Of a stretch of DNA of 64,000 nucleotides, positions 1-8,451 are shown piece after piece (within the stretch, counting starts at the first letter, position 1; each line of letters begins with the position of its first letter). The DNA lies in assembly GCA_965203565.1 (NCBI GenBank), contig OZ241896.1:2976001-3040000 (forward strand), given 5' to 3'. The notes beneath the pieces are model-generated. The model was not told the origin of the DNA and did no database searches. It was given only the letters and a program-made list of their open reading frames with translations. The stretch is from JAAXGX01 sp965203565. Its GTDB lineage: Bacteria; Acidobacteriota; Vicinamibacteria; Vicinamibacterales; UBA8438. Position numbers and translations under genes: made by a program.

Positions 1-34
1 AGCCGGAGCGCCAGCGAGCCGGAAGGAGTTCGCC

Positions 35-760
35 TCATGCGCCGGGCTTGCGCGAGACGAACGTGAGGGTTTCGAACAGGTTCTTGCGGATCCGGAACAG
101 GAGGTCTTCGGCGCGCGCGCGCCGCGAGAGGGCGTCGATGCCGGGCGCGTTGACGAGCAGCGCGCCTCCGGCCAGCACGTCCCGGCGCCAGCCGGTGGCG
201 GCGCCGATGCTGCGGACCACGTGCGCCACCTCGAACCCGCCGTCGAACAGCAGTTGGCGGACCCGCCGTTCGGTCGTCACGAAGTTGTGGGTGTAGTCGA
301 CGTCCCAGAAGAACGTCCGCTCCTTCAGGTAGTCCGGCACGACGACGAACAGAACCCCGCCCGGCCGGAGCGCCCGCCGCGACTCCGCCACGAACTCGCG
401 CGCAGCGTCGATGCCGGACATGTGCTCCAGCACCTGGTCCGCGTACAGGACGTCGCAACTGGCGTCCGGGGCGGCGATCGGCGGCGCCCACGCCTCGGTG
501 ACGTCGAAGCCCCGGTTGCGGAGCGTCTCGGCCAGCGCCGGGCTGGCCTCGATCCCGCGGTACCGCCACCCGGCGGCGGCGGCGTGCGCCGCGAGCGACC
601 CGTGGCCCGGACCGATTTCGAGCAGGTCGCCGGGCGGGGGGCGGTGGCCGTGCAGCAGCGCGAGCCGCGCCCGCTCGGTCCGATCGCGCCGCGCGGCGCC
701 GAATTTCGTCAGACGCCGCTGGGAGAACCACCGGTAGAACGACGCGGGGTGCGTTTCCAA
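35..760 (-). CDS. class I SAM-dependent methyltransferase
   Basis: A Rossmann-type methyltransferase of about 240 residues. Motif I reads LLEIGPGHGSL, followed by the acidic end of strand 2 (GIEAS) and a later stretch, DVLYADQVLEHM, typical of the Methyltransf_11/23 group; RPGGVLFVVVPD is the post-IV strand. It is the last gene of a minus-strand operon, about 40 nt below a lipoprotein gene. No ATG lies near the expected N-terminus. The TTG at 760 is a guess: the open frame extends upstream but only as a shadow of the preceding gene. The substrate is unknown; such enzymes commonly modify sugars or lipids of envelope glycans. Function class is confident, start is not. Confidence 0.8.
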   Translation of the reverse strand: METHPASFYRWFSQRRLTKFGAARRDRTERARLALLHGHRPPPGDLLEIGPGHGSLAAHAAAAGWRYRGIEASPALAETLRNRGFDVTEAWAPPIAAPDASCDVLYADQVLEHMSGIDAAREFVAESRRALRPGGVLFVVVPDYLKERTFFWDVDYTHNFVTTERRVRQLLFDGGFEVAHVVRSIGAATGWRRDVLAGGALLVNAPGIDALSRRARAEDLLFRIRKNLFETLTFVSRKPGA

Positions 761-801
761 CGGGCGCTGTCCTTCGTACCGGGCTGCGGCGCGGGCCGTT
801 C

Positions 802-1746
802 CTACTCGCGCGGATATTTCCAGCGCCCGACCGCGCCGGCCTTCCGGGTGGATTCGGTCTGGTCGATCCAGGTCGGCTGCGGGTCGGCGCCGTACCCGCA
901 CACCTTGAGGATGACGTCGAAGATCGCGACGTCGGTGCTGCCCTGGGCGTCGGCCAAGCCGGTTCCCGGGCCGCGGTAATAGTCGACGACGTCGACCGAG
1001 ACGTGGCGGCAGTCGCCCCGCTTGCAGTTGTATCCCCAGCGCCCGTCGATCGCCCGGAGCCGCTCGACCACCCGGTCGAGGAAGGTCCAGCTGCCCCCTT
1101 CCTCCGGGCAGGCGTTGGCGAGATCGCCGGGGTGCTCGTGCGCCGCCTGGCGCACGACGCGCCGCAGGTCGCCGGGGTCGCCTCCCGGCGTGGTGAACGG
1201 CGCGTTCCGGCTGCTCCCCGGCAGGAAGCCGGCCGGCGTGGAGAAGCGGAAGGTCGGCGACCAGGGGCCCGCTTCGTCGCCCAGCGCCGCCCGCGCGCGC
1301 CACCGGTAGGCGGTGTCGCGCCGCCAGAAGTCGTCCGGGACCTCGTAGCGCGTCGTTTCGGCGCCGGCGGCGACCGTCTCCGTCCTCGGCGGTCCGGACG
1401 GCGCCGAAACCTCGAACGTGATCCGGAACGCCGCGCCGCCCAGCGCGGCGGGGACTTCAACGAACCGCGCCCGCGGGTTGGCGACCTCCAGCATCACCGG
1501 CCGCTGGGCGGCGATCGCGCCGTTCGCGGGAGAGAGCGGCGTCGGCGCGCAGAGCTTCAGCGCCGCTGCGTCGTCGGGCTTGCACGGCGGCGCGGCGGCC
1601 GGGAGTCCGCCGCCCCCCGCGCCGAGTCTGACCGCCGGCGTCGCCGACGGGCTGATCGGCGACGACGGACCCTGGTCCGCGCCGCACGCCAGCGCCGCCG
1701 CCAGCAGCCCCGGCGCCGGCAGTGCGGCGAAGCGCTTCATCCGCAT
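802..1746 (-). CDS. lipoprotein with FnIII-like segment and uncharacterised C-terminal domain
   Basis: A 314-residue predicted lipoprotein. The N-terminus is basic then hydrophobic and ends in a lipobox (LAAALAC, Cys21), so it should be anchored in the outer membrane or periplasm. Residues about 60-170 resemble the FnIII-like modules of its neighbour at 3627-5228 (PLSPANGA opening, YRWRARA core, GPWSPTFRFSTP end). The last 120 residues are nearly the same as the C-terminus of that neighbour, with conserved Cys in YNCKRGDC, a VVDYYRG block, STDVAI and a closing GRWKYPR. I do not recognise this domain. The pair flanks a VCBS-repeat protein in one operon. Confidence 0.75.
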   Translation of the reverse strand: MRMKRFAALPAPGLLAAALACGADQGPSSPISPSATPAVRLGAGGGGLPAAAPPCKPDDAAALKLCAPTPLSPANGAIAAQRPVMLEVANPRARFVEVPAALGGAAFRITFEVSAPSGPPRTETVAAGAETTRYEVPDDFWRRDTAYRWRARAALGDEAGPWSPTFRFSTPAGFLPGSSRNAPFTTPGGDPGDLRRVVRQAAHEHPGDLANACPEEGGSWTFLDRVVERLRAIDGRWGYNCKRGDCRHVSVDVVDYYRGPGTGLADAQGSTDVAIFDVILKVCGYGADPQPTWIDQTESTRKAGAVGRWKYPRE

Positions 1747-1783
1747 CGCGTCAACGATCTTTCCGTCTCCCCGGCGTCAGCGG

Positions 1784-3613
1784 TCAGCGGTGCTGCTCGA
1801 CGAACATCGCGCTCGCGCCGCCGGCCGCGCCGTCGACGGTGACCGTCCGGTTGGCCGGCACGCCCGCCAGGACGCGCATCGCGCCGTCCAGGAACGTCAC
1901 CATCACGGTGACCGTCCGGTGGTCGCCCAGGCCGAAATGGAGGACCGGATCGTCCTGCCCGAGGTACCCGTTGCTGCTGCGGCTTTCCCGGATGCCCAAG
2001 GGGGCGCTGCCCGCGGCGCCGGCCGGATAGATCGACACCTTCGCGCCGAATGCGCCGGCCTGCCCCTGGCGCGTGACGAGCCGGACCTTCAGCCAGTTCC
2101 CGGACCCGTTGTCGTTCCGGAACAGCCGGTTCGGACTCCGTTTCGCGCCGACCGCGAAGTCGAGGTCGCCGTCGCCGTCGACGTCCGCGAACGCGACGGC
2201 CCGCGGGTCGTTGATGCCGGCCGTCGGGATCTCCGGTCCGCGCCGGAAGCCGCCCCGGCCGTCGTTGAGGTACGACACGTCGTCGCCGGCGAAGACCAGG
2301 TCGAGGTCGCCGTCGTGGTCGAGGTCGGCGAATCCGCCCATGTACCCGTCGATGCCGGTGAACGTTCGGGCGAAGGCGAACCGGCCGCGGCCGAGGTTCC
2401 GGTACAGGTACCCGACGGTGTCGCCGCCGGCCAGACCGACGAGCAGCAGGTCGACGTCGCCGTCGCTGTCGACGTCGGCGGCGGTGACGCCGCTGTACGC
2501 GTCCCGTCCGATCCCGACGGCGTCCGGGTCGACGGCGCTGAACGTCCCGGAGCCGTCGTTCCGGAGCAGGTTCAGGTCGCCGTCCCGGTTCGCGGCGATC
2601 ACGTCGACGTCGCCGTCGCCATCGAAGTCGGTATCGGTCGCGCCCTGTCCGGCCGGCGCGTCGTACAGCGCGCCGGCCGTGACGGCTCGCCACGCGCCGC
2701 CGTCGTTGCGGTACACCTCGTTCCGCTCCCCCGCCGGGTCGCCGGACCCTTTCCAGCCCGACACGCCGAACAGGTCGAGGTCGCCGTCGCGGTCCATGTC
2801 GAAGGCGAGCATGGCGCGCGTCGGCTCCCGGCGGTTCGCCATGCTCTGCGGGGTGGCGTCGGTGAACCGGCCGAAGCCGTCGTTGCGGAACAGGTTGTTC
2901 GGCGCCCCGCTTTCGCCGGTGGCGCCGTTGATCAGGTCGTAGTCGCCGTCGTTGTCGAGGTCGGCGAACGCCGCCCCGTGCGACCCGACGTCGAAGTCGG
3001 CCGCGCCGCGCGCGGCGCCCTCCTCCGCGAACCTGCCGCCGCCCCGGTTGACGAAGAACTGGTCGGCGACCGGGTCGTTGAAGTTCATCGTCACGTACAG
3101 GTCGGGCCGGCGGTCCGCCGTCGCATCGGCGAACATCACGCCGTGGCCGCCGAGGGTCGGGTTCGACACGCCGCTGGCGGCCGAAACGTCGCTGAACGCC
3201 AGCCGTCCGCCCGACCGGGGCCGGGCGGGCGTCGTGAACGATCGGGTCGGAGACCAGGGCCCGAACGCGCCGTCGAGTTCCGCGCGCGCGCGCCACCAGT
3301 ACGTCCGGCCGTAGTCGAGCGCGGCCGGCGGTGTGAACGTGGTGACGTCGACGCCTTGCGGGACGATCCCGGACGCGGCCAGCGTCGCCGGATCGTCCCC
3401 GGCGGCGATCTCGAACCGGTAGCTGAACGCCGCCGGCGCCCAGAGGCCCTGCGCATTGCGGACCGTGAGCGCCGGATTGCGCGAGCCGGCCTGCGCGCCG
3501 TGGGCGGGGCTGGACGGCTCCGGCGCGCTCGCCTTGAGCGTCTGCCCGGCCGCCGGCGGGGCCAGCAGCAGGACCGCGCCGAAGACGGCCGGCAGTCCGC
3601 GGGGACGCATCAT
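1784..3613 (-). CDS. secreted VCBS/FG-GAP repeat protein with ASPIC/UnbV C-terminus
   Basis: About 609 residues from the double ATG at 3613. A signal peptide (MMRPRGLPAVFGAVLLL...AAG) is followed by an FnIII-like module (YWWRARAELDGAFGPWSP), then a run of FG-GAP/VCBS repeats with calcium-binding DxDxDGDxD loops (DLDNDGDYDL, DMDRDGDLDL, DFDGDGDVDV, DVDSDGDVDL, DLDHDGDLDL, DVDGDGDLDF). It ends with an ASPIC/UnbV-type domain (NWLKVRLV, GAKVSIYPAG, LHFGLGD, VTVMVTFLDG). Expected fold is an extracellular beta-propeller. It lies 14 nt below the larger lipoprotein gene and 38 nt above the smaller one. The frame is open upstream of 3613, but that sequence is the antisense-free shadow of the next gene, so the ATG pair is preferred. 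Ligand unknown. Confidence 0.88.
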   Translation of the reverse strand: MMRPRGLPAVFGAVLLLAPPAAGQTLKASAPEPSSPAHGAQAGSRNPALTVRNAQGLWAPAAFSYRFEIAAGDDPATLAASGIVPQGVDVTTFTPPAALDYGRTYWWRARAELDGAFGPWSPTRSFTTPARPRSGGRLAFSDVSAASGVSNPTLGGHGVMFADATADRRPDLYVTMNFNDPVADQFFVNRGGGRFAEEGAARGAADFDVGSHGAAFADLDNDGDYDLINGATGESGAPNNLFRNDGFGRFTDATPQSMANRREPTRAMLAFDMDRDGDLDLFGVSGWKGSGDPAGERNEVYRNDGGAWRAVTAGALYDAPAGQGATDTDFDGDGDVDVIAANRDGDLNLLRNDGSGTFSAVDPDAVGIGRDAYSGVTAADVDSDGDVDLLLVGLAGGDTVGYLYRNLGRGRFAFARTFTGIDGYMGGFADLDHDGDLDLVFAGDDVSYLNDGRGGFRRGPEIPTAGINDPRAVAFADVDGDGDLDFAVGAKRSPNRLFRNDNGSGNWLKVRLVTRQGQAGAFGAKVSIYPAGAAGSAPLGIRESRSSNGYLGQDDPVLHFGLGDHRTVTVMVTFLDGAMRVLAGVPANRTVTVDGAAGGASAMFVEQHR

Positions 3614-3626
3614 GGGGATCGTCTCG

Positions 3627-5228
3627 CTACCTCGGGTACTTCCAGCGGCCGATCGTCCCGGCGTCCGCGGTCGCCCGGGTCTGATCGGTCCAGGCCGCCC
3701 GCGGGTTCGCGCCGGGGCCGCAGGCGCGGGAGATGATGTCGATGATGGCGACGTCCGTGCTGTGCTGGGCGTCGCTGCGGCTGCCGCCCCGGCCGCGGTA
3801 GTAGTCGACCACGTCGGCCGAGACCTGGCGGCAGTCGCCTCGCTTGCAGTTGTACCCCCAGCGCCCGTCGATCGCCCGGAGCCGCTCGACCACCCGGTCG
3901 AGGAAGCTCCAGGAGCCGCCTTCGTCCGGACACGAGTTGGCGAGGTCGCCCGGGTGCTCGCGCGCGACCTGCTCGACGACGCGCCGCAGGTCGGGGGGCC
4001 TCCCGCCGGCGGTGGTGAACGGCGCGTTCGGGCTGCCGCCGGCGCCGGGCGCGCCGCCGCCCGACCCGGGCGATCCACCGCCCGACCCGCGCGTCCGGAA
4101 GCTCCGCGCCACGGACCAGTCGCCGGTTCGGGAGCCCGCCACCCCGCGCGATCGCCAGAAGTACAACGTCCCGCCTTCCAGGTCGCGCGGCGGCTGCAGG
4201 TCGGTGTTCCCCCGCGGGCGCGCAGGCTCCCGGACGGCGTGGTCGACCGGCGCGAACTCCCGGTTGCGGGCGATCTGCAGTTCGATGAACACGGTGTCGC
4301 CGCCGGCGCCCGCCGCCGGGTTGTCGACCCGGAAGATCGGCCGGAGCCCGTCTACCGTCTGGCCGTCGTACGGCGTGACGGGCGCCGGCGCGCCGAACCT
4401 CACGGCCGGGGTGCGGAAGCTCCGGACGGCGGACCAGCTTCCCTCGACCCGGTCGGAGACGCCGCGCGCCCGCCAGAAGTACTGCGCCGCGGAAGCGAGT
4501 TCCTCCCCGATCGCCAGGGCGGTGTCGCCGGTGTCGCGCATCGGCGCGCGGAGCGACCTGACCGCGTCGGTGAAGTTCCGGTCGCGGGCGACCTGCGCCT
4601 CGATGAAGACGGCGCCGACGGCGCCGGTCACCTGCGGGTTGATCACGGTCAGGGTGGGGCGGCGCGTGGCGAGCTGCGTCCCGTCGGCCGGCGTGCGCAG
4701 GTCCGGCGCGCCGATCTTCGGGAACTCGGTGCGGAACGCGCGGACCTCGGACCACGGTCCCCTCACGCCTTCGAACACCGCCTGCGCGCGCCAGAGGTAA
4801 CCGGTCCGGTCCGCCAGCACGCCTTCCGGCAGGGTATGGCGGGCCCCGGCCGCCGTCTGGAGCGCCTCGTGAACGTGCCGGGGCGCCGCGCCGGACCGGT
4901 ACGGCTGAACCCAGACCTCGATGCGGAGACGGACGGGAAGCGCCTGATCGACGAAATCGGCTCCCGCCCGTCCGACCGCTAGCTGGACGGTCGGCTCGGC
5001 CACCGTCGCCCCGTCCGCGGGCGCGATCAGGCCGGGCGCCGTCGCCTTGAGCAGAACGTCGCCCTGGGGCAACCCGGGGTCGGCGGCGGCCGCCACGCCG
5101 CCGCCGCCCGCCGCGGCGCCGGGAGCGCTGGGAGCGGCGGGATTCGACAGGCCGTCGCCACAGGCGAGCAACGCGGCCGCCGCCGCCGCCGCGGCGCCCG
5201 TGCGTGTCTTTCTCGCGCTGGCGGTCAC
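3627..5228 (-). CDS. lipoprotein with three FnIII-like modules and uncharacterised C-terminal domain
   Basis: 533 residues from GTG 5228. The signal segment is TASARKTRTG, then an Ala run, then the lipobox ALLAC. Three FnIII-like modules follow, each opening with a P-x-DG motif and closing with a W-S-x-V/A-R-x-F-R-T strand, then a Gly/Ser/Pro linker and the same WKYPR-ending C-terminal domain as the protein at 802-1746. An in-frame ATG at 5267 is possible, but a TATAAT box on this strand overlaps that codon, so transcription should begin below it and GTG 5228 is favoured. It is the first gene of the operon. Function unknown; surface adhesion or glycan binding is only a suggestion. Confidence 0.78.
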   Translation of the reverse strand: MTASARKTRTGAAAAAAAALLACGDGLSNPAAPSAPGAAAGGGGVAAAADPGLPQGDVLLKATAPGLIAPADGATVAEPTVQLAVGRAGADFVDQALPVRLRIEVWVQPYRSGAAPRHVHEALQTAAGARHTLPEGVLADRTGYLWRAQAVFEGVRGPWSEVRAFRTEFPKIGAPDLRTPADGTQLATRRPTLTVINPQVTGAVGAVFIEAQVARDRNFTDAVRSLRAPMRDTGDTALAIGEELASAAQYFWRARGVSDRVEGSWSAVRSFRTPAVRFGAPAPVTPYDGQTVDGLRPIFRVDNPAAGAGGDTVFIELQIARNREFAPVDHAVREPARPRGNTDLQPPRDLEGGTLYFWRSRGVAGSRTGDWSVARSFRTRGSGGGSPGSGGGAPGAGGSPNAPFTTAGGRPPDLRRVVEQVAREHPGDLANSCPDEGGSWSFLDRVVERLRAIDGRWGYNCKRGDCRQVSADVVDYYRGRGGSRSDAQHSTDVAIIDIISRACGPGANPRAAWTDQTRATADAGTIGRWKYPR

Positions 5229-5265
5229 GCTGCGATCGGGCGACGATTGACGGCCACGCCCGCCC

Positions 5266-5294
5266 ATTATACGGATTGGCGCGGGCGGCGTCTA
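5266..5294 (-). promoter_or_regulatory. sigma-70-like promoter for the lipoprotein operon
   Basis: On the minus strand TAGACG (5294-5289) lies 17 nt from a consensus TATAAT (5271-5266). Transcription would start near 5259, about 30 nt above GTG 5228. This decides the start codon of the first gene. Confidence 0.55.
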
Positions 5295-5421
5295 ATCGCA
5301 TGAGTCGCATGAGCGGCGCCGAGCCGGTATGGTCGGTCATGTCCGGTATGTTAGGATGCCGCGACCCGGCCGGCGGGGCCGGCGCCGCACGGCGAACCTC
5401 TCCACAGGCGGAACAGCAGGC

Positions 5422-6228
5422 ATGATGCACTGGAAACGGGTGTTCGGGGCGGCGCTGGCGACGTTGGGCGCGGCGGGGGGCGCAGAGGCGCAGTTGATCG
5501 GCGCGCCGGGGGACGGCGCCGGCTACCGGTACTTCGTGAACGTGAACGGCGGATACCAGTACGCGTCCGAGCGCTTCGTGGACGAGTCGACCTTCCAGCG
5601 GTACGGCGAGGACGGGACGATAGTGGCCGCCTACGATCTCGATCGTGCGGGGGCGCTGCTCGACGTCAGCGGCGGCGTCCTGGTCTGGCGGCGACTCGGC
5701 GTGGCGATCGGGTACTCGCAGGCGTCCGGCGACGTGTCGGCGGAAGTGACCGGCGCGGCGCCCCACCCGCTGTTCGTCGACCGTTCCCGGCGGTTCGCGC
5801 CCTCGCCGCTCACGCTGCCCTACACGACCCGGATGACGCATTTCATGCTGGTGTTCCGGCTGCCGATCAACGAGCGATGGGAACTGACGCTGACCGGCGG
5901 GCCGTCGCGGATTCAGCTAGATCAGGACGTGCTGCGCAACGTCCGGGAAGACGTCCTGAAGGCGGTTCCGGAGCGCGTCGGGGCGTTGCCGCAAGGCGAT
6001 GCGGTGGCGGTGGCGATCACGACCGCCGGCGCGCAGTTCAGCCAGTCGAAGGTCGGCTTCAACGGCGGGGTCGATCTGAGCTGCCTGCTCCACCGGAACG
6101 TCGGCGTCGGCGTCTTCGGCCGGTTCGCCGGCGGGTCGTTCGACCTGCCGCTCGGGGTCGACGGCGGCGCCGCCAAGGTCGACGTCGGCGGCCCCCAGGC
6201 GGGGGCCGGCGTGCGGCTCCGGTTCTGA
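5422..6228 (+). CDS. outer-membrane beta-barrel protein, unrecognised family
   Basis: 268 residues from the ATG pair at 5422. An N-terminal signal peptide (MMHWKRVFGAALATLGAAGGAEAQ) is followed by alternating short strands rich in Gly, Tyr and Phe (YRYFVNVNGGYQY, GVAIGYSQASG, FMLVFRLPINERWELTLTGGPS, VGVGVFGRFAGGSF) ending in Arg-Leu-Arg-Phe. A C-terminal aromatic residue after a final strand is the usual BAM recognition signal. It is divergent from the lipoprotein operon. Opacity-type or OmpA-like barrels are the closest class I can suggest; no specific family is recognised. Confidence 0.7.
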   Translation: MMHWKRVFGAALATLGAAGGAEAQLIGAPGDGAGYRYFVNVNGGYQYASERFVDESTFQRYGEDGTIVAAYDLDRAGALLDVSGGVLVWRRLGVAIGYSQASGDVSAEVTGAAPHPLFVDRSRRFAPSPLTLPYTTRMTHFMLVFRLPINERWELTLTGGPSRIQLDQDVLRNVREDVLKAVPERVGALPQGDAVAVAITTAGAQFSQSKVGFNGGVDLSCLLHRNVGVGVFGRFAGGSFDLPLGVDGGAAKVDVGGPQAGAGVRLRF

Positions 6229-6266
6229 CGCCCTGACGCCGCCCGGCCGGCGTCGTGCGCGTCGGC

Positions 6267-6275
6267 TGCTATAAT
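6267..6275 (+). promoter_or_regulatory. extended -10 promoter of the glycosyltransferase operon
   Basis: TGCTATAAT is an extended -10 element (TG-n-TATAAT). The predicted start near 6282 gives a leader of only about 8 nt before GTG 6290. The same nonamer occurs at the tRNA-Arg promoter (60983-60991). Confidence 0.6.
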
Positions 6276-6289
6276 CCGGTCGCCCGAGC

Positions 6290-7468
6290 GTGACCAGCCC
6301 CGCACGGATACTGATGCTGGCTCCCGAGCCGTTCTTCGAGCCTCGGGGGACGCCGTTCAGCGAATACCACCGGATCAAGACGATCGGGTCCCTCGGGCAC
6401 CAGGTCGATCTGGTGACGTACCCGTTCGGCCGCGACGTCGAGCTGCCGAACCTGCGGATCTTCCGGTGCGCCCGGCCGCCGCTGCTGCGGCGGATCCGGA
6501 TAGGGCCGTCCGTCGCGAAGGCGCTGCTCGACGTGGCGCTGGCCGCCACCGCGGTGCGCCGGGCGGCGGCGGTGCGGTACGACGCCGTCCACTCGCACGA
6601 GGAAGCCGGCCTGCTGGGGGTCTGGATCGCGCGCTGGCGGGGGATTCCCCATCTCTACGACATGCACTCCAGCCTGCCGCAGCAGCTTGCCAACTTCCGC
6701 CGCGCGCGGACGCGCCTGCTGCGGAAGCTGTTCGAGCGGGTCGAGTCCGCGATGATCGGCGGCTCGCGCGTGGTGATCACCATCTGCCCGGCGCTGCAGG
6801 ACGCGGCGGTGGCCGCGGGCGCCGGGGACCGCGCGTTCCTGATCGAGAACGTGATGGGCGGCGACGTCGGCGCGAGCGGCGGAGGGACGAACGGCGGTTC
6901 GGACGTGCGCGCCGAGTTCGGGATCGGTCCCGATCAGCCGCTCGTCCTCTATACCGGCACGTTCGAGCCGTACCAGGGGCTCGACCTGCTGTTCGAGGCG
7001 GCGGCGCGGGTCCGCGCCACGCATCCGGACGCGCGGGTGCTGGTGGCGGGAGGCGACGCGGCGCAGGTCACCGACGCGCAGCGCCGGACCGCCGCCGACG
7101 GTGCGGTCGTCTTCGCCGGGCGGCGCCCCCCGGAGGAGATCCCGCGCTTCGTCGCCGCCTGCGACATCCTGGCCTCGCCGCGGACCGCCGGCACCAACAC
7201 GCCGCTCAAGATCTACTCGTACCTGCGGTCGGGACGGCCGATCGTCGCGACGGACCTGCGGACGCACACGCAGGTGCTCGATCGCGAGACCGCGGCGCTG
7301 GTGGAGCCCGAGCCGGAGGCGTTCGCCGCCGCTATCCGGCGGCTGATAGACCGTCCGGACGAACGCGCGCGGCTGGCGCGGGCGGCGCGGGCGCTGGCCG
7401 ACGCGCGTTACAGCCCGGACGCGTACGTCGCCCGAACTGCTGAAGCCTACGAGCTTCTGTTGTCATGA
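6290..7468 (+). CDS. GT4-family glycosyltransferase
   Basis: 392 residues from GTG. It has the two-Rossmann GT-B layout: an N-terminal acceptor domain (RGTPFSEYHRI, VHSHEEAGLLGVW, LYDMHSSLPQQ) and a C-terminal GT4 nucleotide-sugar domain (PLVLYTGTFEPYQGLDLL, then the SPRTAGTNTPLKIYSYLRSGRPIVATD block that binds the donor). Family knowledge: retaining transferases of lipid-linked or exopolysaccharide sugars. It begins a tightly packed plus-strand operon and overlaps the next gene by ATGA. The donor sugar cannot be read from sequence. Confidence 0.88.
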   Translation: MTSPARILMLAPEPFFEPRGTPFSEYHRIKTIGSLGHQVDLVTYPFGRDVELPNLRIFRCARPPLLRRIRIGPSVAKALLDVALAATAVRRAAAVRYDAVHSHEEAGLLGVWIARWRGIPHLYDMHSSLPQQLANFRRARTRLLRKLFERVESAMIGGSRVVITICPALQDAAVAAGAGDRAFLIENVMGGDVGASGGGTNGGSDVRAEFGIGPDQPLVLYTGTFEPYQGLDLLFEAAARVRATHPDARVLVAGGDAAQVTDAQRRTAADGAVVFAGRRPPEEIPRFVAACDILASPRTAGTNTPLKIYSYLRSGRPIVATDLRTHTQVLDRETAALVEPEPEAFAAAIRRLIDRPDERARLARAARALADARYSPDAYVARTAEAYELLLS

Positions 7469-8451
7469 CCATACTGGTAACAGGGGTGACCGGATTCACG
7501 GGAAGGCGTCTGGCGACGTTTCTGGCGGGCCGAGGGGCGCAGGTCCGCGGGCTGGCGCGCCCGGCGAGCCTGGAGCGGGCCGGCCGGCTGGCGTCCGCCG
7601 GCGTGGAGCCGGTGGCCGGCGACCTGCGCGACCGCGAGTCGCTCGCCGCCGCCTGCCGCGGCGTCGACACGGTCTACCACATTGCGGCCATCTACCGCAC
7701 CGCCGGCCAGCCCGATCGCACGTACCGGGAGATCAACGTGGAAGGGACCGGCAACCTGCTGCAGGCCGCGCTCGGCGCCGGCGTGCGCCGGTTCGTCCAT
7801 TGCAGCACCGGCGGCGTGCACGGCCACGTCGAGCGCCCCCCGGCGACGGAGGACGCGCCGCTGGCCCCCGGCGACGTCTACCAGGCCAGCAAGCTGGAAG
7901 CCGAGCGGCTGGCGCGCGACACCGGCGATCGCACGCCGCTGGAGGTCGTCGTGGCGCGGCCGATCGGGATCTACGGGCCGGGCGACACGCGGCTGCTCAA
8001 GATGTTTCGCGGCATCGCCCGCCGGTGGTTCCCGATGGTCGGCTCCGGCGAGGCGCTGTACCACCTGACGTACATCGACGATCTGGTCGAGGGATTCCGG
8101 CTGTGCGGCGAAACGCCGGGGGCGGCGGGGCGGACCTATCTGCTGGCCGGCCCGACGTACACCACGCTCAACGAGCTGGTCGAAGCTGTCGCCGGTGAGC
8201 TCGACGCGCCCGCGCCGCGGTGGCGTCTGCCGGTCTGGCCCGTCCGGGCGGCCGGCGCGCTCTGCGAGGCGGTCTGCGCGCCGCTGCGGATCGAGCCGCC
8301 CCTCCACCGCCGGCGCGTCGACTTCTTCACCAAGAGCCGCGCGTTCGACACGACGCGCGCGCGGGCCGAGCTGGGGTACGCGCCGAAAGTCGATCTGCGG
8401 GCGGGGATCCACATGACCGCCGCCTGGTACCGGGAACAGGGGTGGCTGTGA
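7465..8451 (+). CDS. extended short-chain dehydrogenase / NAD-dependent epimerase-dehydratase
   Basis: 328 residues. The Rossmann motif TGVTGFTGRRLA is at the N-terminus, with HIAAIYRT (NAD-binding Ala after strand 4), the catalytic YxxxK as YQASK, and RPIGIYGPGD following. This is the extended SDR group that interconverts nucleotide sugars or reduces dihydroflavonol-like substrates (hopanoid-associated sugar epimerase HpnA is similar in layout). It overlaps the upstream GT4 by 4 nt and the downstream GT4 by 4 nt, so it probably supplies or modifies the sugar used by that pair. Confidence 0.85.
   Translation: MTILVTGVTGFTGRRLATFLAGRGAQVRGLARPASLERAGRLASAGVEPVAGDLRDRESLAAACRGVDTVYHIAAIYRTAGQPDRTYREINVEGTGNLLQAALGAGVRRFVHCSTGGVHGHVERPPATEDAPLAPGDVYQASKLEAERLARDTGDRTPLEVVVARPIGIYGPGDTRLLKMFRGIARRWFPMVGSGEALYHLTYIDDLVEGFRLCGETPGAAGRTYLLAGPTYTTLNELVEAVAGELDAPAPRWRLPVWPVRAAGALCEAVCAPLRIEPPLHRRRVDFFTKSRAFDTTRARAELGYAPKVDLRAGIHMTAAWYREQGWL

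Noticed and set aside
1737..3296. 519-codon Arg-rich frame on the minus strand
   Set aside because: It is a shadow of the VCBS-repeat gene in another frame; composition is nearly all Arg, Gly and Pro with no motif.
5229..5267. ATG 5267 as start of the large lipoprotein
   Set aside because: The codon overlaps the TATAAT of the predicted promoter; GTG 5228 gives a normal lipoprotein signal peptide.
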